This document shows positions 1-8,536 of a stretch of DNA of 64,000 nt, piece by piece. This stretch comes from Rickettsia australis str. Phillips (GTDB lineage: Bacteria > Pseudomonadota > Alphaproteobacteria > Rickettsiales > Rickettsiaceae): NCBI RefSeq assembly GCF_000273745.1, contig NZ_AKVZ01000032.1, forward strand, positions 1 to 64,000. Direction: 5' to 3'. Both the position numbers and the translations under genes were made by a program. The first letter of the stretch is position 1, and each line of letters begins with the position of its first letter. The notes under the pieces are model-generated. The model made no database searches. It worked only from the letters and a program-made list of their open reading frames with translations, and was not told the DNA's origin.

Positions 1-1
1 C

Positions 2-193
2 ATTACACTTAAGGATTAGCTTCATAATTTTATAAAGAGTGAAAAAGTTACCCTAACTTCATTTAAACCACCTTCTTCTCAAAGTAAAGAAGAATTTGCT
101 TCTATCTTACAAGATGTTGAAAATATCTTAAAGGATTTTGAGATTTTCTTAGATAATATAGAGACTAAAGCTTTAGGAGAGATTGATTCATAG
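2..193 (+). pseudogene. 3' tail of an unknown gene, with an in-frame stop
   Basis: An open frame enters from the left edge, meets a TAG at 17-19, and continues in the same frame to the TAG at 191-193. The 57 codons after the first stop are rich in Glu, Asp, Leu and Ile and look like a charged helical C-terminus. No start codon or recognisable domain is present. The in-frame stop suggests a decayed gene, but most of it lies outside the window, so its identity and state cannot be settled here. Confidence 0.4.
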
Positions 194-257
194 TAAAATC
201 GATAGTTTTATGCTGCAGGGTGCCTAGTTAAAAAGGGCTTTATTGTAGATATTGAGA

Positions 258-535
258 CGTCATTGCGAGGAGATGCATAACATCGACGTGATAATCTCAT
301 AAAGCAAGTAATATATGATTCTTGAGATTGCCACGCTCCTTACAGTCGCAGCCTTATTGCATGGATCGAAAAAATACGCTCGGTGTCATACCGTAGTTTG
401 ACCACGGTATCCAGAAAAACAACTTTTAGCATATATTATTTGTCTATTTTTCCTAGATCCCGCGGTCAAGTCGCGGGATGACAGAAGAAAAAACCGATCC
501 ACGCAACAACACATACAATCGCTTACAATGACAAG
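258..535. repeat. Composite palindromic repeat block (nested elements)
   Basis: This fills the gap downstream of tlcE. A CATTGCGAG-type element occupies about 258-352. A GTGGTCAAG-type element (about 383-482, arms reading GTCATACCGTAG and CGCGGGATGAC) lies between the halves of a third inverted repeat (TTGCATGGATCG at about 357 and CGATCCACGCAAC at about 495). This looks like insertion of one element into another. No gene is seen in 194-567. Confidence 0.75.
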
Positions 536-567
536 AAAATCGAATCACGTAGGCAACATAAGTATCA

Positions 568-2067
568 TTATGCTATTTTTTGATATTCAAAATATATTTT
601 CCTTACTGCATAAATCCAAGCAAGGCATACGAAAGTAAATACCACCATTAGAATTGGTGAGATTGAGGTAAAAGTAGCAGTCGGCACTAAGGTAAAAATA
701 ATAGATTGTACAAGACCGCTAGAGGATTTGCCGACTTTTGCACTTATTACGTCAACCGCTGCTTTGCCTTTGGTTTTAAGCTCCTCATCAAGAGGGATAT
801 ATAACATTTCTCTTGAAGTATCCCATATAGAATATTTAGTACCTTTAGCTAAAATATTTTGAATACCGCCGATCGAAACGGCAAGAGCAAGAGGTGACAT
901 TAAAATTGCTCCATCAAATAATGATAAAATTTGTTGATCAAATACTATAAGTACAAAGAATAAAATGCCGGTCACCATTATTATAACTGGTGAAATAACT
1001 GCTGCTGCAAACCAGTTATGCATACGCATAACGTTATTACCGATGATGGTCATAACCATTATTGCAACGCCTGTCCAAAGTATATACAAACTGTTAAATT
1101 CAGCATAGGTATTTACAGTCGGATATAATTCCTTAATTTTTGCTTTCCATACGGCTTCGACTAAGTTAATAGCAAATCCGAAAGCTGCCGAACAAATTAA
1201 AAGTAGCCATAAATATTTTGATTTCACAATATATTTAAAACTTTTAATCAGTCCCATCCGTTCTGAAGTTGATCTACCGCTTTTTGCTTTGGCATAAAAT
1301 AATGGGTTAGTAAAAACGTTCTTGCTAATAAATCTCACTAATAAACAATAAACAATAGCAACGATAGCAACAATTGTCGTGGATACCTGAACTAAAGTGA
1401 TTTTACTATCCGAAATACTCATAAACTTCTTAATAATAGTATCTTCCGATGATAGATTCATCATTAAAAAGCCGACTAATATTAAAGAAGAGTTGCCGAA
1501 TAACGAAAAGAGAGTATAAAATCTTTTTGCTTCTTCGGTGGTAGTAAGTTCATTAGCAAACTGCCAAAATAATAATACGTAAAAAATATTAGGCCAAAGC
1601 TCGGCAAGACTATAATATACTATATAACCCCAATTACCTACTAATGAGATATACCACTTAAAATGAGGATAGCGTTCCATCCAGTCAGCTAGATTATCGG
1701 GATGTACATGAAAAATATGAATATTAGGATAAATAACAAAGGCAAATAAAACAAAAAAGCTGATGAAAAATGCACTTAAATAATAAAAGATCTTTTCAAA
1801 AGTAAGATGATTAATCATTTTAGCATAAATAATCACGAATAAAGCAGCAGCAGGCGTAACACAATAAACTTTAGCAAAACCTGCTATTTCTGCACTAATC
1901 TCGGAAATTAAAATACTATCTTTTAAGATTCGTAAAACATTTTGATTAAATAAAATACAAAACATTAAGGCACTCATCGGAATAAACTTTCCGAGTTCGT
2001 AATTATGCACAGGCCAAAATGCCGCTCTGAATTTGCTTTTAAACGATCGTGATGAGGTACTTAGCAT
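568..2067 (-). CDS. tlcE: TLC-family nucleotide translocase, probably Tlc5/TlcE
   Basis: A 499-residue polytopic inner membrane protein of the ATP/ADP translocase (TLC) family found in Rickettsia, Chlamydia and plastids. Family landmarks are FWQFANELTTTEEAKRFY in the middle and YIPLDEELKTKGKAAVDV followed by KVGKSSSGLVQS near the C-terminus. About 12 hydrophobic segments are visible, the usual length and topology. R. prowazekii has five paralogues; Tlc1 exchanges ATP for ADP, whereas Tlc5 was reported to carry GTP/GDP. Assignment to the Tlc5 branch rests on the neighbours (phaC, phaA and fabD beyond) rather than on residues, so the substrate is an inference. It is transcribed divergently from phaC across a gap holding a strong hairpin. 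Confidence 0.9.
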   Translation of the reverse strand: MLSTSSRSFKSKFRAAFWPVHNYELGKFIPMSALMFCILFNQNVLRILKDSILISEISAEIAGFAKVYCVTPAAALFVIIYAKMINHLTFEKIFYYLSAFFISFFVLFAFVIYPNIHIFHVHPDNLADWMERYPHFKWYISLVGNWGYIVYYSLAELWPNIFYVLLFWQFANELTTTEEAKRFYTLFSLFGNSSLILVGFLMMNLSSEDTIIKKFMSISDSKITLVQVSTTIVAIVAIVYCLLVRFISKNVFTNPLFYAKAKSGRSTSERMGLIKSFKYIVKSKYLWLLLICSAAFGFAINLVEAVWKAKIKELYPTVNTYAEFNSLYILWTGVAIMVMTIIGNNVMRMHNWFAAAVISPVIIMVTGILFFVLIVFDQQILSLFDGAILMSPLALAVSIGGIQNILAKGTKYSIWDTSREMLYIPLDEELKTKGKAAVDVISAKVGKSSSGLVQSIIFTLVPTATFTSISPILMVVFTFVCLAWIYAVRKIYFEYQKIA

Positions 2068-2106
2068 TATAAATCCCTAAGGACAAAAAAAAAACTTAAG
2101 TACTCT

Positions 2107-2153
2107 AGGTTCTGTGTACTGTATAATTAATGATTATAAAGTACACAGAACCT
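2107..2153. promoter_or_regulatory. Long perfect inverted repeat between divergent tlcE and phaC
   Basis: AGGTTCTGTGTACT (2107-2120) and AGTACACAGAACCT (2140-2153) are perfect inverse complements. One mismatch further in, TATAAT/ATTATA extends the stem. It sits 40 bases upstream of the tlcE start and 135 bases upstream of phaC. It does not match the RPE families seen elsewhere here. It could be an operator, an RNA hairpin in the tlcE leader, or a worn repeat. Confidence 0.55.
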
Positions 2154-2287
2154 CAGATTTTATGAAAATATATTTACAGATAGCATCTGAGAGATGGTAT
2201 ACTGTTTATTGTACTTTGAAGGTGCTGGACTTATATAATATATTTAGTCTTTTGTCAATAATTTAGTCATAAAATAACATACTCGCA

Positions 2288-3493
2288 ATGCTAGATAGTA
2301 ATAAACTACAGGAATATTTTGACCTTTATAATAATTATACAAAGGCACATAAGCTAGGTAATAAATATTTAGAATCCACTAAAATAGTAATGCAAACAGA
2401 GCATTATAGGGTGTTGTATTACTCGGCGTTATCCTCAATGCCCTCCTTGTCATTCCCGCGAAAGCGGGAGTCTAGAGCTAATCATAAGATGAGTTCCCGC
2501 TTTCGTGTGAATGACATAAACAGATACAGAGATGACAAGCATACTTTCCTAATCATCCCCTCTATCTTCAACTCACCGGAAATATTTTTTCTAGCTCGTG
2601 GCAAAAATTTTATTGAAAATTTGAGGAACTACGGTGAAGTTTATTTAATAGATTGGCTAGAGATTGAGGAACCTAAATATTTACTAGACGACTATGTGCA
2701 TAAAATAATTGAAGTAATAGATAGTTTGAAAATTAAAGACATTAATTGCATAGGTCATTGTATCGGCGGTAACCTTGCGATAGCCACAAATGTACTTATG
2801 CCTAAATTTATAAAAACTCTGACTTTACTTACCTGCCCGTGGGATTTTTCTCATTTTTTTCATATAAGAATGTTGCATCGATATTTAAAACTAGATCGTG
2901 GCATAGAAAATTTACCTATAATTCCTAAAATTCATATTCAAATTTTATTTTTTCTGTTATTTCCTAACTATTTCAATGCTAAATTAAAAAAATTCTTCTC
3001 TATAACTTCCGATCAGGAGCAAGAATTAGCATTTAGAATAGAACATTGGCTTATGTCAGGGAATAATATATCTAAAGGGGTTTATAATCAAATAATACAA
3101 AATATATTGGATAAAAATATGTTTATAAATCTTAAATGGCAAATTGATAATAGACCTCTTCAGAAATTCGCTTATAGAGAGGAATTTGGAGGAGACACGG
3201 AACGCAGCACCGCAGCGTATATAAACATACGTGAGGATGCGAGCACCGGATCAACGTACAAATTACCTCTAGAAGTAGAGTGTCCGAAGAGGTCTAATTT
3301 TATTATTGATCCGAGTTTAATCGATTGCCCTGTATATATAGTAGCAGCGGAAGATGATCAAATAGTGCCTAAATCTTCCATTTTATCTTTGCAAAAATTA
3401 TTAAAAAACTCTAAACTGATAGAAGTAAAAGGCGGGCATATTAGCTATTTGATAAATAGTAAATTAGATAAATTATTTAAGGAGTATACTTAG
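2288..3493 (+). CDS. phaC: PhaC-type polyhydroxyalkanoate synthase with two inserted palindromic elements
   Basis: A 401-residue alpha/beta-hydrolase of the PHA synthase family, which polymerises 3-hydroxyacyl-CoA. The lipase-box-like GHCIGG carries the candidate nucleophile Cys158. The acid (Asp356 or Asp357 in EDDQIVP) and the base (His384 in GGHISYL) complete a triad. Two in-frame insertions interrupt the fold: an AAAGCGGGAA-type element at residues about 54-76, and a 48-residue RPE1 at residues 289-336 reading [16 protein letters not shown]. Both keep the frame and lie outside the triad. The thiolase gene follows. Whether it still makes polymer is unknown; phaB is not seen here, though fabG-like reductases can substitute. 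No clear ribosome binding site precedes the ATG. Confidence 0.8.
   Translation: MLDSNKLQEYFDLYNNYTKAHKLGNKYLESTKIVMQTEHYRVLYYSALSSMPSLSFPRKRESRANHKMSSRFRVNDINRYRDDKHTFLIIPSIFNSPEIFFLARGKNFIENLRNYGEVYLIDWLEIEEPKYLLDDYVHKIIEVIDSLKIKDINCIGHCIGGNLAIATNVLMPKFIKTLTLLTCPWDFSHFFHIRMLHRYLKLDRGIENLPIIPKIHIQILFFLLFPNYFNAKLKKFFSITSDQEQELAFRIEHWLMSGNNISKGVYNQIIQNILDKNMFINLKWQIDNRPLQKFAYREEFGGDTERSTAAYINIREDASTGSTYKLPLEVECPKRSNFIIDPSLIDCPVYIVAAEDDQIVPKSSILSLQKLLKNSKLIEVKGGHISYLINSKLDKLFKEYT
2449..2515. repeat. AAAGCGGGAA-type palindromic element inside phaC
   Basis: The element starts GTCATTCCCGCGAAAGCGGG and ends with the inverted CCCGCTTTCGTGTGAATGAC. It is read in frame as part of PhaC. Related intergenic copies lie at 19436-19552 and 36579-36690, and another coding copy is in dnaE. 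Confidence 0.8.
3152..3295 (+). repeat. RPE1 element inserted in frame in phaC
   Basis: The element is exactly 144 bases (48 codons), bounded by the inverted pair AGACCTCTTC (3152) and GAAGAGGTCT (3286). Its peptide contains [10 protein letters not shown] and [16 protein letters not shown], the recognisable RPE1 signature. The intergenic RPE1-type copies below share its inner sequence, for example GCAGCGTATAT followed by GTGAGGAT. Confidence 0.9.
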
Positions 3494-3615
3494 ATAGAAC
3501 TTCTATAAGAGCTGCGGTGCGCACGTATTACTCGCTCCGCTCCGAGGACTTTGAATGCCTAGCTCTTTTTGAAGTTGATCTTCGTATACCTATTATTCAT
3601 TCACTTGGAGTATAC
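3484..3615. repeat. RPE1-type element between phaC and phaA
   Basis: It is bounded by GTATAC motifs and contains AGCTCTTTTTGAAGTTGATC and CTTCGTATACC, the reverse complement of the copy at 49734-49882. It fills nearly all of the phaC-phaA gap and ends a few bases before the phaA ATG, so it supplies the phaA leader. Confidence 0.8.
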
Positions 3616-3620
3616 ACATT

Positions 3621-4799
3621 ATGACAAAACCGGTTTATATAACTTATGCGAAAAGGACGGCGTTCGGCTCGTTTATGGGTAGTCTTAGCACGACTTCAGC
3701 ACCAATGCTAGCTGCTCATTTAATAAAAGATATGATACAAAACAGCAAAATCGATCCAGCTTTAGTAGGTGAGGTAATACTTGGACAAGTAATAACAGGC
3801 GGTAGCGGGCAGAATCCGGCGAGGCAAACTCTGATTCATGCGGGGATACCTAAAGAAGTGCCGGGTTATACGATTAATAAAGTATGTGGCTCAGGTCTTA
3901 AAAGCGTAGCACTTGCAGCAAATTCGATTATGACTGGTGATAATGAGCTAGTTATAGCAGGTGGGCAAGAGAATATGTCGCTCGGTATGCACGGTAGCTA
4001 TATCAGAGCAGGAGCTAAATTCGGCGATATTAAAATGGTTGATCTAATGCAGTATGACGGACTAACTGATGTATTTTCAGGAGTATTTATGGGCATTACT
4101 GCCGAAAATATCTCGAAACAGTTTAATATTAGTAGACAAGAGCAAGATGAATTTGCTTTAAGTTCTCACAAGAAAGCATCTAAAGCACAGCTAGCCGGAA
4201 TTTTTAAAGATGAAATTTTACCTATCGAAGTAACGGTAAAAAAAACTACTAGTTTGTTTGAACATGATGAAACAGTAAGACATGATACAAGCCTTGAAAT
4301 TCTGAGTAAATTATGTCCTGCTTTTGATAAAAGCGGCATAGTTACGGCGGGTAATGCTTCTTCAATCAATGACGGTGCGGCATGCCTTATGGTAGTTTCT
4401 GAAGAAGCATTGAAAAAGCATAATTTGATGCCGCTAGCTCGTATTGTTTCTTATGCTTCAGCCGGTGTTGATCCAAGTATTATGGGTACTGCCCCCGTGC
4501 CTGCCGCCCAAAAGGCTTTAAGTAAAGCAGGTTGGAGCGTTAATGATTTGGAAGTTATCGAGGTTAATGAAGCGTTTGCTGCTCAAAGTATTTATGTAAA
4601 CCGTGAAATGAAATGGGATATGGATAAGGTTAACATAAATGGCGGTGCAATAGCAATCGGGCATCCGATTGGGGCAAGCGGCGGACGTGTTCTTATAACT
4701 CTGATACACTCTTTAAGAAGAGCTAAAGCTAAAAAAGGCTTAGTCACCTTATGTATCGGAGGCGGTATGGGTATGGCTATGTGCGTTGAAGCAGTTTAA
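3621..4799 (+). CDS. phaA: Acetyl-CoA acetyltransferase (thiolase)
   Basis: A 392-residue thiolase II, the usual length, joining two acetyl-CoA into acetoacetyl-CoA (or cleaving it) in the cytosol. The three catalytic sites are intact: Cys89 in NKVCGSGLKS, His348 in GHPIGASGG and Cys378 in CIGGGMGMA. The sequence is well conserved throughout, unlike the surrounding accessory genes, so it looks active. It follows phaC on the same strand, separated by an RPE1-type element, which suggests a short-chain 3-hydroxybutyryl-CoA route or PHB metabolism. It is called atoB in some annotations; degradation and synthesis cannot be told apart from sequence. Confidence 0.93.
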   Translation: MTKPVYITYAKRTAFGSFMGSLSTTSAPMLAAHLIKDMIQNSKIDPALVGEVILGQVITGGSGQNPARQTLIHAGIPKEVPGYTINKVCGSGLKSVALAANSIMTGDNELVIAGGQENMSLGMHGSYIRAGAKFGDIKMVDLMQYDGLTDVFSGVFMGITAENISKQFNISRQEQDEFALSSHKKASKAQLAGIFKDEILPIEVTVKKTTSLFEHDETVRHDTSLEILSKLCPAFDKSGIVTAGNASSINDGAACLMVVSEEALKKHNLMPLARIVSYASAGVDPSIMGTAPVPAAQKALSKAGWSVNDLEVIEVNEAFAAQSIYVNREMKWDMDKVNINGGAIAIGHPIGASGGRVLITLIHSLRRAKAKKGLVTLCIGGGMGMAMCVEAV

Positions 4800-4874
4800 A
4801 TGCAAGTTAAATATGCTGTTACAGTTTTTGAATCAATAGCAAATTACGAGGTATTGCTCAATAAATATAGATTT

Positions 4875-4997
4875 CGTCATTGCAAGCGACTGCAAGGAGC
4901 GCGGCAATCCAGAAAAATAATTAAAAAAATGCTACAAATTAGCATTTTTATACTTCCTTGCTTCGTCAATTACTTCGTAATTTCCTCACAATGACGG
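4875..4997. repeat. CATTGCGAG-type palindromic element
   Basis: It runs from CGTCATTGCAAGCGACTGC to CCTCACAATGACGG, with internal GCAATCCAG and a short ATGCTACAAATTAGCAT core. It lies just downstream of phaA. Confidence 0.85.
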
Positions 4998-5103
4998 AGA
5001 CTTTCAAAAATATCTATAGTTATTGAGCAATGCCAATTACGAAAGTAACTTGCTATTGAAGGTAACTACAGTTTGTTATTAAAATATATCTGATTTAATA
5101 TCT

Positions 5104-5654
5104 CTACAACCTAACATCATTACAATGCGTGATTGTATTTATAAACTCATGGAACGCAGAAGAGTTAGAGAATGCCTCCGGTTCATAACTCTCCAAATAA
5201 TTCTCTGCTTCTTCTATGTTATTACAAGCATGCTTTAACTTTCTACCGAAATATTTAGGAATATTCCCCAAATTTTTTGCCAAACTCTATACCATAAAAT
5301 AGTTAGGATTGAAATCAGTAGGATCTATAAGAGGAGTTAATTTAAAATACTTCAATAAATTAGAAAAGTTATTTATGAGTTTATGAGAGGCTAACGCTTC
5401 ATTACGTAATTCTCATCATCAAATTTATGAAATATTTTTAGGCATACGAAGTATCTCTTTTGCAAGTTCCATATAACGAGAAGATGGAAATTGTGTATTA
5501 TAAAAGGTATAAGTTTGATTGTTTTTAAGCCATTCCTGGCCATTATTTATTATTTATGCATCTTCAATTGGATATGCGGCATTCCAATCAATTAAACAAG
5601 ACAATATATAACTTAAGGTAGCTAATTGCATGATTGGTGACCAATTTATAGGAT
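5104..5654 (-). pseudogene. Decayed gene of unknown function
   Basis: Minus-strand reading gives protein-like stretches in several frames. The 3' part reads LAKNLGNIPKYFGRKLKHAC and then EAENYLESYEPEAFSNSSAF, ending at a stop at 5104-5106. Further upstream are QLATLSYILSCLIDWNAAY and SSRYMELAKEILRMPKNI, separated by stops. This is a multiply broken gene without a recognised family. Nothing coding is seen in 5655-5918, which is very AT-rich and may hold the promoter of the next gene. Confidence 0.55.
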
Positions 5655-5918
5655 TCTAAGAATACCAAATGCTATAACACTATATATTTAATAATTTCCT
5701 TATTATTTTGCATTTATTATATCCTGTTTAGGTTAAGGAAATATATTAAATGAATTTGTAAAAGATAATAAAGTTTTATTAAAAATCATTAATAATTTGG
5801 CGATAATTTTGTTAATTATACACATCTTTATATACTGTAAATAGTAACATTAAAAAGTTGTTTACTTCTTCTAGTTTCATATTTAGGATATTTCTATTTT
5901 AAGTGTAAACTTCTTTTT

Positions 5919-6296
5919 ATGTACAATCAATCCGATGAGCAAATCAAATCTATTTTAGATGTATGGAAGATTATTGAAGTACTGACTCCCAATAAAAACG
6001 AAAATTTAAATAAATATTTTGAAATTATTAGCAGTAATACAGATAAAAAAGGTAATTTTAGTTGCCGGCTTGATGAGCAAGACAAGCTTTTGTTCTCGAA
6101 AGATGCACAGTTTAAAAAGCTATATAAAAAAGAACTCGGTATTGAACTCAACATTAATCTTGATGAAAATGAGGTAGCCGTTCATTGGCATGTTTATTTA
6201 GGATATTTAAAATGGTCAGCAGCTGCAATTGATCTTTTAAAGCAAATAGGTATGAAAAGACATTTTGCATGTAAATCTAATTTCCTTATTAAATAA
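5919..6296 (+). CDS. Hypothetical protein
   Basis: A 125-residue soluble protein with no recognised family. It is charged (many Lys, Glu, Asp) with helical stretches and a Trp-containing middle (AVHWHVYLGYLKWSAAA). There is no signal peptide or membrane segment. It stands alone between a decayed minus-strand gene and a featureless stretch, so it may itself be a fragment. The ATG has no obvious Shine-Dalgarno. It could be a real rickettsial gene or a remnant. Confidence 0.4.
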   Translation: MYNQSDEQIKSILDVWKIIEVLTPNKNENLNKYFEIISSNTDKKGNFSCRLDEQDKLLFSKDAQFKKLYKKELGIELNINLDENEVAVHWHVYLGYLKWSAAAIDLLKQIGMKRHFACKSNFLIK

Positions 6297-6600
6297 AGGC
6301 AATAGGGCGATAATTTGTATTTGCGAACCTAAATTTGAAAGGCGAAAACCTTGATTACTCCTTGGCTTTCCCGGAAGATCAACTACAAGAATTGGCTAAC
6401 TGTCCAGACGCTGGCAGGGTGCATGGTAGGTTATGCGCACCTTTAACGAGTATAGATTAGCCTTGATTCAGGCTACACTTAAGTTTTGTTATGTCTACTT
6501 TGAAAACGATTAATTTTAAAATATGGTTTATTACCTATATAAATATATGGACATTTATTATAGAATTAAGTATTAATCAATTAAAAGTTAAAAAAGCATT
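6297..6600. other. Gene-poor stretch with one short open fragment
   Basis: No intact gene is visible. A fragment of about 45 codons ending at a TAG near 6458-6460 reads LDYSLAFPEDQLQEL and VHGRLCAPLTSID, but it has no start codon. It may be the end of a lost gene. GC content is higher than in the flanks. I checked for RNase P RNA landmarks and did not find them. The rest (about 6480-6600) is AT-rich and may carry the promoter of the toxin-antitoxin pair. Confidence 0.35.
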
Positions 6601-6879
6601 ATGCTTTTGAATGGAACGAAGAAAAAAAATAATATTAATATTGAGAAGCATAATGTAAGCTTTGATGCAACTCAAAAAGCTTTTCTAGATATACAAAGGA
6701 TAATTCTTGAGGATATAGACCATAGTATTACAGAAAAAAGATATTTTTGTTTAGGTCAAGTTGATGGTAATATTTTCACAGTCAGTTTTATGTTTTGAGG
6801 TAATCATATAAGAATTTTTGGAGCAGGATACTGGCGTAAAGGTAAGAGAATTTATGAGCAAGAAAATAAAATACACTGA
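6601..6879 (+). pseudogene. brnT: BrnT-family toxin, broken
   Basis: This reads as a BrnT-type ribonuclease toxin: NINIEKHNVSFDATQKAFLD, then EDIDHSITEKRYFCLG. It stops at TGA 6796-6798, one base from an Arg codon. Beyond it the same frame continues GNHIRIFGAGYWRKGKRIYE to a natural stop at 6877-6879. The first codons also look damaged: the neighbouring frame from 6603 reads AFEWNEE, the usual BrnT N-terminus, so one lost base near the start seems to be offset by an extra A in the A8 run. The toxin is therefore probably inactive. Its 3' end overlaps the antitoxin start, as expected for brnTA operons. Confidence 0.8.
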
Positions 6880-7099
6880 TGAGGGAATAGGGAAAGTAAC
6901 AATAGTAAAAGATTGCTTACCACATCCTAGAGAACTGTTATTAAAAGATGATTCTGTAAAGGTAACCATTTCTTTAAGTAAAGAGAGCGTAGAATTCTTT
7001 AAATCAGAAGCAGCAACTGCACATGTCCCTTATCAAAAAATGATTAGGATGTTACTAGATAAATATACTAAGCATTATAAAGAAAATAAAAGAGCATAG
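6854..7099 (+). CDS. brnA: BrnA-family antitoxin
   Basis: A cognate BrnA antitoxin of about 81 residues. It has an N-terminal toxin-contacting part (MSKKIKYTDEGIGKV, then LPHPRELLLKDD) and a C-terminal ribbon-helix-helix DNA-binding part (VKVTISLSKESVEFFKSEAA, then PYQKMIRMLLDKYTKHY). The frame is open upstream to 6818, but the ATG at 6854 gives the family N-terminus and overlaps the end of brnT, so it is preferred. BrnA dimers normally repress their own operon. With the toxin broken, this looks like a surviving antitoxin that may act as a lone repressor or as protection against related toxins. The tRNA-Ser gene follows four bases downstream on the other strand. Confidence 0.85.
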   Translation: MSKKIKYTDEGIGKVTIVKDCLPHPRELLLKDDSVKVTISLSKESVEFFKSEAATAHVPYQKMIRMLLDKYTKHYKENKRA

Positions 7100-7102
7100 A
7101 GC

Positions 7103-7194
7103 TGGCGGAGAGAGAGGGATTCGAACCCTCGATACGGTATGACCCGTATAACGGTTTAGCAAACCGCCGCCTTCGGCCACTCGGCCATCTCTCC
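7103..7194 (-). tRNA. tRNA-Ser (anticodon GCU)
   Basis: On the minus strand GGAGAGA pairs with TCTCTCC as the acceptor stem, followed by discriminator G and an encoded CCA (7103-7105). The anticodon arm is CGGTTTGCTAAACCG with GCT at its centre. A long variable arm and T arm (GGGTTCGAATCCC) fit a class II serine tRNA reading AGC and AGU codons. Confidence 0.96.
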
Positions 7195-7260
7195 GGTTAT
7201 GGCTTAACTTTATATCATCTAAATTATAAAATTTCTAGAATTATTTTATAATGTTTCTAA

Positions 7261-8396
7261 CTAAATAGAATCATTTCCCGGCTTGACAGAATAGCCAATA
7301 ATTAAAGCTGCCGTATCATAACCGAGCAGTCCCTTAAACTTAATATCCCAATCACCAGGTAAACCATCCCAACTACAGACATGTTTAATATATTTATAAC
7401 AATGCTCAGCCTCTATTTTTGTAGTTGCAATAGTTGTGTTATCCTCACAAATATTAAAAAGTTGCTCGGTTATATAATAAATAGATTTGATATCGTTTTT
7501 ATATTTCCCTATTAGGTACTCTATAATTTCGACTCGTTTTTGTAGGCTAAGATTGTAAGAGCTTACAGTTAGAAGCTTTACCCAACCATCTTTATCGTTA
7601 CAAATATTAAAAAGTTGTACGGCTACAGGACAAATAAATTAGGTATTATTGTTATATTTATCTACTAAGTACTTTATAATTTCGTTTCGTTTGTTTAAAC
7701 TCAGATGACAAGAGTCTGAAATTAACAATTTCACAAAATCATCATTATCGCTACAAATTCTAAATAGTATTGCTGAATATTCTTCTCTAAGATTATTAAA
7801 TAATTTCTGATATTTTACTAAAAATCTATTCCAAGTTATTGCTTTAATATCGACAAAATTATTATAATTTTTAGGCTGGTAATCTAATTCATAATGCGTC
7901 AATGGTACTATAAAGTTGAGGTTATCTAAATTTTGGTGATATTTGATATATCTGCTACTAGCTCACCATCTAGTTTTCTAATATCATTTACTATATTACC
8001 TATATATTTTAACTCTTCATCCGTGTGATCTACATATTTAATATTTAAATCTTCAAAGGTAATAACTTGCCCTTTGGCTATTTTATCTATTATTGTATAG
8101 TTTTTAATTATAGATTCTTCATAGTGAGCAATAATATCACTTTTCGGATTATATATCTTTGAAATTATTTTGCAGCATATTTTTACTGCTTTTACCGTAT
8201 TGTGATTTAGATAATCAAGCTCTAGTATATGAATATTGGTAAGTAGTAAACTTGCATTATCTATTTTATCAAAAGGAACAACATACCATGGGTATTCACC
8301 TTCTTTAATGCATCCTTTAATAAGAGTAATTTTTCTGAAACATTCTTCTTTTAAAAATGTATCATTAGTATCTGTTAAAGCTAAATTTTCATAACC
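7261..8396 (-). pseudogene. Decayed gene with internal repeats of about 45 residues
   Basis: Three long protein-like stretches on the minus strand lie in different frames. The 5' part (about 8396-7950) reads ECFRKITLIKGCIKEGEYPW and ends at a stop. The middle part (7902-7639) starts MTHYELDYQPKNYNNF and ends FRICSDNDDFVKLLISDS plus LSLNKRNEIIKYLVDKY. The 3' part repeats that unit as FNICNDKDGWVKLLTVSS plus LSLQKRVEIIEYLIGKY and ends VKPGNDSI with a stop at 7261-7263. At least two frameshifts or stops separate the parts. The unit is helical-repeat-like, but I recognise no family. The 5' part has no usable start codon. Confidence 0.6.
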
Positions 8397-8536
8397 CTAT
8401 ATTACCTTATCTAAATAGCTCTACCAATCACTAGTTAATAATTCTAGCAATTGCTTAAAAAACTAAAACTAATTTTTATATAATAATATTATTGAGTTAA
8501 TTTAAAAGCTGTATAAATCAGAAGTTATTAGAGGTG

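Noticed and set aside
258-535. Repeats considered as CRISPR or insertion sequences
   Set aside because: The copies are dispersed, self-complementary, of several families, without regular spacers and without any transposase.
2288-3493. phaC considered as a pseudogene because of its two insertions
   Set aside because: Both insertions keep the frame and the catalytic triad is present, so it is kept as a coding gene with uncertain activity.
4800-4994. 64-codon open frame after the thiolase gene
   Set aside because: Its second half is a CATTGCGAG-type element and the first half has no support.
6297-6600. Possible RNase P or other structural RNA gene
   Set aside because: GC is higher than in the flanks, but conserved RNase P, SRP or 6S sequence blocks were not found.
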